The position numbers and the translations under genes were made by a program. 55,371 bases of DNA from Mycobacterium tilburgii (GTDB taxonomy: Bacteria > Actinomycetota > Actinomycetes > Mycobacteriales > Mycobacteriaceae), in NCBI RefSeq assembly GCF_902168065.1, contig NZ_LR655706.1, positions 1 to 55,371 on the forward strand, read 5' to 3'. This document shows positions 7,793 through 17,478 of the stretch, one piece after another. Below the pieces are notes generated by a model. That model did no database searches. It saw only the letters and a list, made by a program, of their open reading frames with translations, and was not told the origin of the DNA. Position 1 is the stretch's first letter, and every line of letters starts with the position of its first letter.

Positions 7793-9339
7793 GTACGGCG
7801 GCTTCGCAGCTGGTGACCGCGGGTGGTCAGGCAGCGACCATCTTCCAGTCGCCACTGCCAGCCGTGCAGATTGCACGTCAGTGTGTTGCATTCCACCACA
7901 CCAAATTTCAATAGGTCCGCCTTGAGGTGCGGGCAACGGCGTTGAATCTCCCAGCCATCCAGGGTGACCGTCGCCGAATCGTCGTGCGACTCGGCGAACC
8001 AGCCGTCGGCGTAAGCGATCCGCTCGTCGGTGAGGCACTTGAAGAAGGTGTACAGGTATTCGTTGTACCCGCTGACCCGCCAGGCCCGGAACCGGGTGGA
8101 CAAGAAGATGGTGTTGACCCAGTCCGGCTCCCGGTCGCGCAACACCGTGCGAACCAACTCTGGGGCGATCTCGAACCCGTAGCGGACCTTTTCGTGGGGA
8201 ATCCGTTCGCGCACCGTCCGTTTGGGGAAGTCGAGGACGACGGTCTCCGGGCCGATCGCCAGTTCGACGGAGTAGCCGATGCCGTCGCAGATCTCGCGGC
8301 TTTGCCGCATGATCGGCTCGAACAGCGCCTGCAACGGCTCCAGCAGCGGCTCGCCGGTCGCGGGCGCCCAGCTCTGCCGCTCGGCGGCCAGGACCGGCGC
8401 CATGCGATCGGCGTACTCGGCTATGTAGGCGGCCTTACCGGTGGTGAAGATCGCCTCCACCTCCTCGATGGGCAACGGATGCCGCAAAGAAGTCAGGGCG
8501 TCGCCGGTGAAATCCGCGACCGAACCGGGCATCATCAGCAAACCGCGATCGTGTCCATGCCGGCGCAATTGATCGAGGAACACCATTTGGTCGGGGAAGA
8601 TGTTGGCCGGATCGCCGTGGTCGTCGTTGAGGTGACGCAGTTCCGGGTCCAGGAAACACGGCGGCCCCGCAGACGGGACCACCCAGGTCGCGTCCACCTG
8701 CGCGATGTACTGCCGGGCGCGGTCCATCTGACGCTGCCGTTTCTGGATGCCGAACGACTCCTTGGCCCGGGCGGGCATATCGTAGACCATCGGATACCAG
8801 ATCGCACCGGAGTACTGCAGCAGGTGCACGTCGATGTGCCCGAACTCGGTTCCCAACATGTCCAGGTCGACCGGCCGAGCGTCGTTCATGTTGAAAACCG
8901 TTGTCTGGCCGTCGGACACGACCAGAGCGGAGTCACCGATGGGTCCGTCAGCGGGCGCCTGGAGCGCAACGATCATGATGTCGAGCGCACCCTGGGGTGC
9001 GTCGATCCGATGCTTGACCGAATCGCTGGTCTCGAAGAAGCGCCAGAATCCTAACTCCTGCAATGCATTTTGAAGGTCGGGGACCGGAAATTCGGGCAGC
9101 AGCACCAGCGCGTCCTTATTGACGTGGTCGCGCAGCAGCTTGGCATCGAAGTGATCCTTGTGCAGGTGCGAGACGTATAAGTAGTCACAGTCGCCCAACG
9201 CGTTCCAGTCCAGACCGGAATTGTCCGGGAACGGGAACCAGGAGGCAAAGTAGGCTGGGTTGACCCAGGGGTCGCACAGAATGCTGCCTGCCCGGGTCCG
9301 AATCAGAAATCCGGCGTGGCCTACGCTCGTGAACTGCAC
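7789..9339 (-). CDS. Metallo-beta-lactamase fold protein with C-terminal Rieske domain (Rv3818-like)
   Basis: 516 residues, the same length as Rv3818. The N-terminal ~270 residues form a metallo-beta-lactamase hydrolase domain with the metal motif SHLHKDHFD near residue 57. A Rieske [2Fe-2S] domain lies at residues ~440-510 with CPH and CNLH ligand pairs (RRCPHLKAD and LTCNLHGWQW). The layout resembles CMP-Neu5Ac-hydroxylase-like or UlaG-like hydrolases fused to an electron-transfer domain; the substrate is unknown. All metal-binding motifs are intact. It is divergent from the acyltransferase array and coupled to the small downstream gene. Confidence 0.92.
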   Translation of the reverse strand: MQFTSVGHAGFLIRTRAGSILCDPWVNPAYFASWFPFPDNSGLDWNALGDCDYLYVSHLHKDHFDAKLLRDHVNKDALVLLPEFPVPDLQNALQELGFWRFFETSDSVKHRIDAPQGALDIMIVALQAPADGPIGDSALVVSDGQTTVFNMNDARPVDLDMLGTEFGHIDVHLLQYSGAIWYPMVYDMPARAKESFGIQKRQRQMDRARQYIAQVDATWVVPSAGPPCFLDPELRHLNDDHGDPANIFPDQMVFLDQLRRHGHDRGLLMMPGSVADFTGDALTSLRHPLPIEEVEAIFTTGKAAYIAEYADRMAPVLAAERQSWAPATGEPLLEPLQALFEPIMRQSREICDGIGYSVELAIGPETVVLDFPKRTVRERIPHEKVRYGFEIAPELVRTVLRDREPDWVNTIFLSTRFRAWRVSGYNEYLYTFFKCLTDERIAYADGWFAESHDDSATVTLDGWEIQRRCPHLKADLLKFGVVECNTLTCNLHGWQWRLEDGRCLTTRGHQLRSRRT

Positions 9340-9478
9340 AAATGCCTTTCGAAGGTTTCGGGAACCGGCTGCAGCTTACCGCGCGGCGACCCCGTTGGCC
9401 CGCCACAGCCACCCGCGGTGGCCAGTGGGTTTTCCCACTGTCGGCGGTGCACCGGCGGTAGCACTAGGCTGAGAACCT

Positions 9479-10246
9479 GTGGAACCGGTATACGAGACTG
9501 TCATCTTCCTCGCCCGCACGATCTGGCGGGTCCAGGGGCTGAAGATCACCGTTTTGGGCGTCGAGCATTTGCCGGCCACCGGCGGTGCGGTCATCGCGAT
9601 CAACCACACTGGCTACCTCGACTTTACCTTCGCCGGCCTGCCGGCCTACCAGCAGGGCCTCGGCCGCAAAGTGCGGTTCATGGCCAAGCAAGAAGTGTTC
9701 GACGGCAAGATCACCGGCCCGCTCATGCGCAGCCTGCGGCACATTCCGGTGGACCGGCAGGACGGCGCCGCCTCCTACGAGGCGGCCGTGCGCAACCTCA
9801 AGGACGGCGAGCTCGTCGGCGTCTACCCCGAAGCGACCATCAGCCGCAGCTTCGAGATCAAGGAATGCAAGAGCGGCGCCGCCCGCATGGCGCTGGAGGC
9901 CCAGGTGCCGATCATCCCGGTGATCGTGTGGGGCGCCCACCGGATCTGGACCAAGGACCACCCCAAGAAGCTGATCCGGCCGAAGGTGCCGATCGTCGTG
10001 CTCGTCGGCGAACCGATCGAACCGACGCTGGAGGTGCCGGAGCTGCGGGGCCTGCTGCACTCGCGGATGCAGCATCTGCTGGAACGAGCGCAAGAGCAGT
10101 ACGGACCGCATCCGGCCGGCGAGTTCTGGGTGCCACATCGGCTGGGCGGCGGGGCGCCGTCGCTGGCCGAGACGGCCCGCCTGGACGCCGAGGAAACGGC
10201 CGCGCGGGCGGCCAGGCGCGCGCAAGCCGCGGGGGCGTTGGAGTAG
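9479..10246 (+). CDS. 1-acyl-glycerol-3-phosphate acyltransferase family protein (Rv3816c-like)
   Basis: 255 residues of the PlsC-type acyltransferase superfamily. The catalytic NHTGYLD (HxxxxD) is at residues 42-48 and the second motif, PEATISRSFE in place of the usual EGTRS, near residue 118. A third motif, VPIIPVIVWG, follows near 143. These enzymes transfer fatty acyl groups from acyl-CoA or ACP to glycerol-phosphate-type acceptors at the inner membrane; the exact lipid is not known. The start is a GTG. It is the first of three tandem paralogues; the second is dead and the third intact, so function may be maintained by the two flanking copies. Confidence 0.9.
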   Translation: MEPVYETVIFLARTIWRVQGLKITVLGVEHLPATGGAVIAINHTGYLDFTFAGLPAYQQGLGRKVRFMAKQEVFDGKITGPLMRSLRHIPVDRQDGAASYEAAVRNLKDGELVGVYPEATISRSFEIKECKSGAARMALEAQVPIIPVIVWGAHRIWTKDHPKKLIRPKVPIVVLVGEPIEPTLEVPELRGLLHSRMQHLLERAQEQYGPHPAGEFWVPHRLGGGAPSLAETARLDAEETAARAARRAQAAGALE

Positions 10247-10252
10247 TCGCCG

Positions 10253-10937
10253 ATGGTGGAGCCGACCTACAGCACCCTCGAGCTTCTGTCCTGGCTGGCG
10301 GTGTTGGCCACCGGAACCAAGATCACCTACGGCGGCATCGAACACATCCCCGAACGCGGCGGTGTGGTGGTGGTGGCGATCAATCACACCAGCTACGTTG
10401 ACTGGCTACCGGCCGGGTTGGCCATGCGCCGCCGCAACCGGCGGCTGCGGTTCATGATCAAGGCCGAGATGCAGCAGGTGAAAGAGATGCAGCAGGTGAA
10501 ATTGGTCAACGCGCTGATCAAGCGGACCGGCACCATCCCGGTGGACCGGACGGCCGGCTCGGGTGCCTACGCCGAGGCGGTGCAGCGGCTGCGCGCGGGC
10601 GAAGGTGCGCGAGGTGGACGTCCCGATCGTCCCAGTGATCGTGTGGGGCGCGCAGCGGATCTGGACCAAGGACCATTCCCGGTGCCTCGGCCGCCACAAC
10701 GTCCCGATCACCGTGCTCGTCGGGCCCGCCGCTGCGCGCCGAGGACGACGTCGCACGGACCGGCGAGGCGCTGCGCGCATCGATGACGAAGCTGCTGTAC
10801 GCGGCGCAGCAGTAATACCCGCACCCGGCGGGACAATATTGGGTGCCGCATCGGCTAGGTGGCGGGGCGCCGACGTTGGCCGGGGCGCCCGGATCGAGGC
10901 CGCGGCCAGGGCGGCAATCCGGACACCGCGCCAGTAG
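10253..10937 (+). pseudogene. Acyltransferase paralogue, decayed (Rv3815c-like)
   Basis: The first ~118 residues are readable, including NHTSYVDW and the GTIPVDRT region, and match the flanking paralogues. After RAGE near 10605 about 30 residues that should carry the second motif PEATISRSFE are deleted, and the frame shifts. The fragment VPIVPVIVWGAQRIWTKDH resumes in another frame. Later the expected EYPHPAG is interrupted by a TAA near 10812, where a GAA or GAG codon is expected. An 18-base tandem duplication at 10466-10501 adds six residues. With a catalytic motif missing the gene cannot make an active enzyme. Confidence 0.9.
10466..10501 (+). repeat. 18-base perfect tandem duplication
   Basis: The unit GAGATGCAGCAGGTGAAA occurs twice in direct succession (10466-10483 and 10484-10501), inserting an extra EMQQVK hexapeptide into the dead middle acyltransferase. 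The paralogues on either side have a single copy of the corresponding segment. The duplication is in frame and so is not itself the inactivating lesion. Confidence 0.95.
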
Positions 10938-10960
10938 CCTTAGGGGGCAAAGGAGAAGAC

Positions 10961-11746
10961 ATGGCAGAGCCGTTTTATCGGTTCGGGGAATTGGTCGTTC
11001 CCTCACTTGTCGCGATGAACGGGACGAAGTTCACGTTCCGCGGACTCGAGAACATTCCGCAGCGCGGTGGGGCGCTGCTCGCGCAGAATCACACCAGCTA
11101 CCTGGACTGGCTTCCGCCGCTGTTTGCCGCACGGGAGCGGGGCCGGCGGATGTACTTCATGATCAAGGCCGAGATGGCCGACGTGAAGGCCGTCGACTAC
11201 GTCATCAAGCACGCCAGGCTCATTCCGGTGGACCGCCGCAACGGGCACGACGCGCTGACCGTGGCGGTGCAGCGGCTGCGCGCGGGCGAGTTGATCGGCA
11301 TGCACCCCGAGGCCACCATCAGCCGCAGTTTCGAACTGCGCGAATTCAAGACCGGGGCGGCGCGGATGGCGCTGGAGGCCCAGGTGCCGATCATCCCGGT
11401 GATCGTGTGGGGCGCCCACCGGATCTGGCCCAAGGATCACCCGAAGAAGGTGTTCCGCAACAAGGTTCCGATCACCGTCGCCGCGGGACGGCCGATCCCG
11501 CCGCACGGGACGATCGAACAGCTCAACACGACGCTGCGGCAAGTCATGAATACGCTGCTGTATCAGGTGCAAGAAGAGTATCCGCACCCCGAAGGTGAGT
11601 TCTGGGTGCCGCGGCGATTGGGCGGCAGCGCGCCGACGCGGGATGACTCGCAGGCGATCCGGCTGGCCGAATTGCAACAGCGGGTGCAAAAGTACGGGAC
11701 CGATGGGGTGACTCGGCCCGGGCAGTCGCAAAGTGGCCGGCATTGA
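10961..11746 (+). CDS. 1-acyl-glycerol-3-phosphate acyltransferase family protein (Rv3814c-like)
   Basis: 261 residues, the length of Rv3814c. NHTSYLDW (HxxxxD) is near residue 46, HPEATISRSFELREF near 122, and VPIIPVIVWGAHRIW near 148; a VPRRLGGSAPT segment typical of the three paralogues lies near the C-terminus. AGGAG sits six bases upstream of the ATG at 10961. Expected to acylate a phospholipid or glycolipid precursor at the inner membrane; the acceptor is not determinable here. Together with the first array member it is the intact remainder of a three-gene family. Confidence 0.9.
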   Translation: MAEPFYRFGELVVPSLVAMNGTKFTFRGLENIPQRGGALLAQNHTSYLDWLPPLFAARERGRRMYFMIKAEMADVKAVDYVIKHARLIPVDRRNGHDALTVAVQRLRAGELIGMHPEATISRSFELREFKTGAARMALEAQVPIIPVIVWGAHRIWPKDHPKKVFRNKVPITVAAGRPIPPHGTIEQLNTTLRQVMNTLLYQVQEEYPHPEGEFWVPRRLGGSAPTRDDSQAIRLAELQQRVQKYGTDGVTRPGQSQSGRH

Positions 11747-11802
11747 CCGGCGCAGCTGACCGGACGGGCGGATCGGCTCAGTGACCGCTCGATAACACCC
11801 CT

Positions 11803-12525
11803 ATGATGGGGCCGACTTCGCGGCCGGCGCTGATCGCGTGCGATGTCGACGGTACCCTGTTCGACGACAACGAAACCATCACCCCGCGTACCCGCGACGC
11901 CTTACGCGCCGCCGTCGCCTCAGGCGCCACCTTCGTGGTGGCCACCGGCCCGTCCGCAGCGCTGGATACGCCCCATCGTCGACGAGTTGGGGTTCGCCCC
12001 AATGGCGGTGTGCGCCAACGGCGCCGTCGTCTACGATCCGGCCCACGACCGGGTGGTGTTGGCGCGCACCCTGCCTGTCGACACCCTGGCCGAGCTTGCT
12101 ACCCGCGTCATCCCGGGCGCCGGCCTGGCGGTGGAGCGCATCGGCACCAGCGCCCACGACACCGCCACGCCGCAGTTTGTCAGTTCGCCGGGCTACGAGC
12201 ACGCGTGGCTCAAACCGGACAACACCGAGGTGTCGATCGAGGATCTGCTGAGCGCCCCGCGATCGAACTGCTGATCCGCCAAGCCGGCCGCCTGCAGCGC
12301 CGACATCGCGACCGAACTCGCCAAACACGTCGGCATCGAGGGTGGCATCACCTACTCCACCAACAATGGGCTGGTCGAGATCGTGCCGCTGGGCATCAGG
12401 AAGGCCACCGGCATCGAAGAGGTCGCGGCACCGCTGGAGATCGGTCGCGACGAGGTGGTCGCGTTCGGGGCGACATGCCCAACGACCTGCCGCTGCTGCG
12501 CTGGGCGGGCCGGGGCGTGGCGATT
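11803..12525 (+). pseudogene. HAD (Cof-type) phosphatase, decayed (Rv3813c-like)
   Basis: The opening ACDVDGTLFDDNETITPRT carries the DxDGT nucleophile of a Cof-type HAD phosphatase. The frame changes near 11955 and the protein continues as IRPIVDELGFAPMAVCANGA. A second change occurs near 12255, followed by HVGIEGGITYSTNNGLVEIV in another frame. The metal-binding GDMPNDLPLLRWAGRGVAIA is found near 12470-12525 in the first frame. After it the expected C-terminus is missing and unrelated sequence follows. With several frameshifts and a lost end this is not functional. Confidence 0.88.
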
Positions 12526-12760
12526 GCTGTCGACGTGATTACGGCGTGGATAACGGATCCGGACAACGTGGATTTCGCGATCGGCTGGGCGAAGGGGTAC
12601 CTCGATGAGGGGCCGTACGGCTATCAGGCCCTGCTGGCCGGATTGTCGGGCTGTCGGGTTGGCTGCTAATCGGTTGGTTAAGGCCGAGAGCGAATCGGGG
12701 AAGGCGACCCGGGACGAGATGAGGACCATCCTGCAAGACATCGCGCGCAGGTCGATCTAG
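12526..12760 (+). pseudogene. Tail of an unrecognised gene joined to the HAD remnant
   Basis: Directly after the HAD GVAIA motif the reading continues as an open segment with DNVDFAIGWAKGYLDEGP and YGYQALLAGLSG, which does not belong to HAD proteins. Near 12650 an eight-base near-duplication (GTCGGGCT/GTCGGGTT) shifts the frame, after which ANRLVKAESESGKATRDE and a C-terminus ending in TAG at 12758-12760 are readable. It looks like the last ~75 residues of a helical protein whose front was deleted. The family is not recognised. Confidence 0.5.
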
Positions 12761-14686
12761 CCTTCCCGCAGGCTTTTCGGCTGCACCGACGCCACGACCA
12801 GGGTGTCGGCGTCGATGCTTCGGGGCTGGTAGGACAGCGTCGGTAGCCGCGCCACCACCGCGGCGATGGTATCCGCATCAGCGTCGGCCAGTCCGCAGAG
12901 AAATGCCCACCCGTGTTCTTCGACGCCGAAATGGCTTACAGTTGGGAAGTTTTCGTTGAACCGTAGGCACGAAAGCCGCAACGACTCGATGCGCCACAGC
13001 GTCGGGCAGCCGGCCTGCGCGACCACCACCCGGCCGATGTCGCGGCAGCGCCGCAGGAAAGCGGTGTCGTAGAGGCGGTTGTGCTGGGCGGGTTCGACCC
13101 GCTCGTCGGGAAGGTCGATGACCACGATGTCGTAGGGCGCGACGGCGTGCTCCACGAACTCCCAGCCGTCGCAATAGTGCACCGCCACGGGGACCAATCC
13201 CGCTTCGACACCGCGTAATTCGTTGACGGTGTAACCTTAGGGGAGGCGTTGTGCGCACAGCCGGACCGCGTCGCAATCGATGTCGACATGGTCGACCCGG
13301 GTGGCGCCCGCCGCGACGGCCCGCTGGCTGACTACACCCTCCCCCAAGCCGATGACGAGCAACCGGGTGACGTTGCCTGCCAGCAGCAGGGCGGGAACCA
13401 GCAGCGCCTCGTGGTAGACCAGCTGGCTGAACTCGGTGCTCTGTCGTTCGTCGTCGCTGAGCAGCGCGACGCCCTGGTGGGTGCGTCCGATGACCAGGTG
13501 CTGGAATCTGGTGTGCACGTCGCAGATCACTTCGGACAGCTGCCAGCTTCGCGTCAGCCCCGGCGCCAACCGCTCGATAATCTCCCGGCACGGCTCCACG
13601 GCGGGTCGATCGACGAAATACGTTGGCAGTACCGGAAACCCATTGAACGCGACCGGTGCGTAACTGGCGGTGTAGGCACCGGCGTTGAGGATGTCGACCC
13701 GGTCACCGGGGACCGGGGCGGCGGGTAACGGATAGCTGCGGTAGAGCAAGTCGTCGCCGTCGCAGGTCGGCCCGGCCACGACCGCATCGTCGAGCCGATC
13801 CCCGTCGCGGTCGGTGCTCAGCCAATATCGGATGTATTCGTTCTCCGTCGCGGCCAGACCGCCGTACCGGCCGATGTCGAGGTACACCCAGCGCCGGGTG
13901 TCGGTCCCGGTGCGCACCGACACCACCTGGCAGGCGATGGTGCCCACCGAGGCCACGAGCAGCCGGCCGGCCCCACCGCGAGCCGGGGTGGCTGGCTGCC
14001 GAAATACCCGGCCAGCGCGGAGGTAATGACCGCGGTGATCACGGCGAGGTCCGGCACGTCGCACGCGTACGGCACCGGGAAACCGCCGCCGACGTTGATC
14101 GTGGTGAGCTCCGGGACGTCCTCGAAAATAGGTGCCGCACTGCGTATTACGAGTTACCATGTGGACGGCTCCAGCTGCTGGGAACCGACGTGAAAGCCCA
14201 CTTCCTACGGGCTCAGTTCCAGCCGCCGGGCGCCCGCCAAGAGCTCCACCACAGCCTCGGGAGCACAGCCGAACTTGTGCCCGAAGGGCGTCACCGAGGC
14301 CGGAAACGTCGTTGCGATAAGTCATTCCACCGCAGCGCCGGGCGCATGCTTGGCAATGGCAACGAGGCTCCGCTCGCTATCGAAGGCGAATCGGCGAACG
14401 CCGCGCGCATGGCCCTGGCGATGTCGATTGGCTTCTTGATGGTGTTGCCGAACGTCAATCGCCGGCCGTCGATGTCGGCGGCGGCGCAGGCGTCGACCTC
14501 GCCGACCGAGGCGACATCGAAGGCGCAGCCCTCGTCGGCAAGCATCCGCAGCACCGGTTCGGCCGGATTGGCCTCGACCGCGTAGCGAATTTGCGCCCCC
14601 GACAACGCGGCGCGCAGTGCCCGGTGATTCTGACGCACCCGACCGAGATCAAGGCTCAGGTACGGGGTCTCGGGCACAGTTCGCAC
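12757..14686 (-). pseudogene. Ornithine decarboxylase-spermidine synthase fusion gene, decayed
   Basis: Read on the minus strand, the first ~100 residues are a fold-type III PLP decarboxylase N-terminus (YLSLDLGRVRQNHRAL, FGNTIKKPIDIARA). The PLP-binding lysine of YAVKANP is changed to glutamate (YAVEANP, codon 14573-14575). After a frameshift near 14405 comes a TAG at 14205-14207 just before FHVGSQ, then GGGFPVPYACD, GPTCDGDDLLYRSYPLP and GAYTASYAPVAFNGF, all ornithine/diaminopimelate decarboxylase signatures. The same frame then runs into a spermidine-synthase-like domain (RQSTEFSQLVYHEALLVPAL, VIGLGEGVVSQRAV). A TAA near 13238 breaks it, and the rest (YDIVVIDLPDERVEPAQHN) lies in another frame to 12757. 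The intact ancestor would have been a two-domain polyamine enzyme of ~640 residues. Confidence 0.85.
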
Positions 14687-14730
14687 AGTAATACCCGCAC
14701 TACCCGCTGTCCCGTGGGCGGGGCCGGGAG

Positions 14731-15120
14731 TCAGGAGTCCGGGTGTGTCAGCAGTGAGAAGTGTTCCGGCGGGACGGCCGGGGCGGCGGGATCTTGCGCC
14801 GCGAGTTGTGTCGTGATGCCGTCGAGCACCTGGCTGATGGTGCCGGTGAGACGATCGTAGTTCAACGTTCCATGCTGGAAGTTCTGCGTGATCTGCAGCG
14901 GCTCTTGAATTTCGGCGCTGGTGGGCAGGCCGAGCGGGCCGCGCTCGTAGCTTTGCGCGGCCCAGGCGTCATAGATCGCCCCGATGACGGGCTGCGCGCC
15001 GGTTGCCGGTGACCAGTACATGGCGCCCTTGGCGAAGGTGGAGTAGCGGGCATCGCCCTCGGCGTTGTCCTCGGGCGATGTCGGTGCACCCAGCCCGCGT
15101 TTTCCGAACCGCGCCACCAA
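14731..15120 (-). pseudogene. LGFP-repeat cell-wall protein stump (Rv3811-like)
   Basis: 129 residues showing LGFP-type repeats (GKRGLGAPTSPE, ERGPLGLPTSAEI, alternating with FAKGAMYWSP and FQHGTLNYD). In M. tuberculosis the gene next to erp is Rv3811, about 540 residues with an N-terminal peptidoglycan amidase domain and such repeats after it. Only the C-terminal quarter remains here; the amidase part and signal peptide are absent, and just 74 bases separate this remnant from erp. LGFP repeats bind the cell wall. A short expressed product is possible but would be cytosolic, so I call it a remnant. Confidence 0.7.
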
Positions 15121-15194
15121 CGTTCGACGGCAACCGTAGAGTGTGATGACTCTGCGGTGCCGTCAGGTGACAGGACCCCAAAGGTTTTAGAGTT

Positions 15195-15959
15195 TTAGAC
15201 GGGGGGCAGCGCGGGCGGCAGGGCAGCGCGGCCCGCTGCTGGGAGGGCACCGGCCGCATGCGGCAGCGCGGCCGGTGCACCCGGCAGGGCCGCGCTGCCC
15301 TGCTGTGCCTGCGCGATGGCCGGCATCACCAAGCCCTTGAGCAGGTCAATGGCCTGACCCGCGCCCAACTGGTTGGCGGCCTGCATGACGTCGTTGACGA
15401 GCCCGCCGCCACCGTTGCTGCTCCCGCCGCCGATCGGCGACGTACCGCCCAGCGTCGACGGGTCACCCAGGATCGGGTAGGTGCCGTCGACACCCGGGTC
15501 GAGCGGAGCGCTGATCGGCACTTCGCCCGGGGTGCCCACGCCGGGCGTGAGTCCGGCCGGGCTGGTCAGCCCTGTGGCACCCGGAGTCAGGCCGGTGGCA
15601 CCTGGAGTCAAGCCGGGACTGGTCAGACCCGGGTTCGTCAGGCCCGGAGTGCCCAGACCGGTGGTCCCCAGGCCGGGGGAACCCAGGCCCGGGCTGGTGA
15701 GGCCGGTGCCGGTGCCGCTGAGGGCGGGCACGGGCGGCAGGTTGATCCCGAACGAGGACAGCCCCTGGCTCAGTGCGCCCATGAGCTCGCCCGGCAGGTC
15801 GGCCATGACGGCGGCCTGTTTGAACTCGTGGTGCTCCACTGGCTTGCTGCTGCCGGCGGTCGATTCGTAAACAAGGCAGTACGCGCATGGACTCGCCATT
15901 GCCAGGGCGGCGACCGCGCTCATGGTTGTCGAGAGCTTGCGACGGCGTCGGTTCGGCAC
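15195..15959 (-). CDS. erp: Exported repetitive protein Erp (PirG)
   Basis: 254 residues against 284 in M. tuberculosis. The N-terminus MPNRRRRKLSTTMSAVAAL is a basic signal-anchor conserved in mycobacterial Erp. A central low-complexity region (residues ~82-150) is built of PGLTS-like pentapeptides (GLTSP, GLGSP, GLTNP, GLTPG and variants), fewer and more degenerate than in M. tuberculosis. The C-terminal domain includes DPGVDGTYPILGDPSTLG and GGLVNDVMQ, then a hydrophobic Ala/Pro-rich end. Erp is a surface-exposed virulence and growth factor. The start is GTG at 15959 with GAGGAG six bases upstream. It is divergent from glf. Confidence 0.93.
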   Translation of the reverse strand: MPNRRRRKLSTTMSAVAALAMASPCAYCLVYESTAGSSKPVEHHEFKQAAVMADLPGELMGALSQGLSSFGINLPPVPALSGTGTGLTSPGLGSPGLGTTGLGTPGLTNPGLTSPGLTPGATGLTPGATGLTSPAGLTPGVGTPGEVPISAPLDPGVDGTYPILGDPSTLGGTSPIGGGSSNGGGGLVNDVMQAANQLGAGQAIDLLKGLVMPAIAQAQQGSAALPGAPAALPHAAGALPAAGRAALPPALPPV

Positions 15960-17429
<1,470 letters not shown>

Positions 17430-17478
17430 TGCGCGCCGACGACAATGCACAGCGACGCACGATGAGGAGTGGCGCCCA

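Noticed and set aside
9340..9478. Possible remnant of the aminoglycoside phosphotransferase-like gene (Rv3817) expected between the Rieske gene and the acyltransferases.
   Set aside because: Only 139 bases, with no readable fragment of that family; the gene appears to be absent rather than decayed.
14150..14210. A local drop in GC within the decarboxylase remnant that could suggest a small insertion element.
   Set aside because: Only about 40 bases, with no inverted repeats or transposase; ordinary drift or a small insertion is enough.
15600..15720. Repeated CAGGCCGG/GTCAGGCC-like segments that at first look like a short repeat array.
   Set aside because: They are the codons of the PGLTS-type pentapeptides of Erp, not a DNA-level array or CRISPR.
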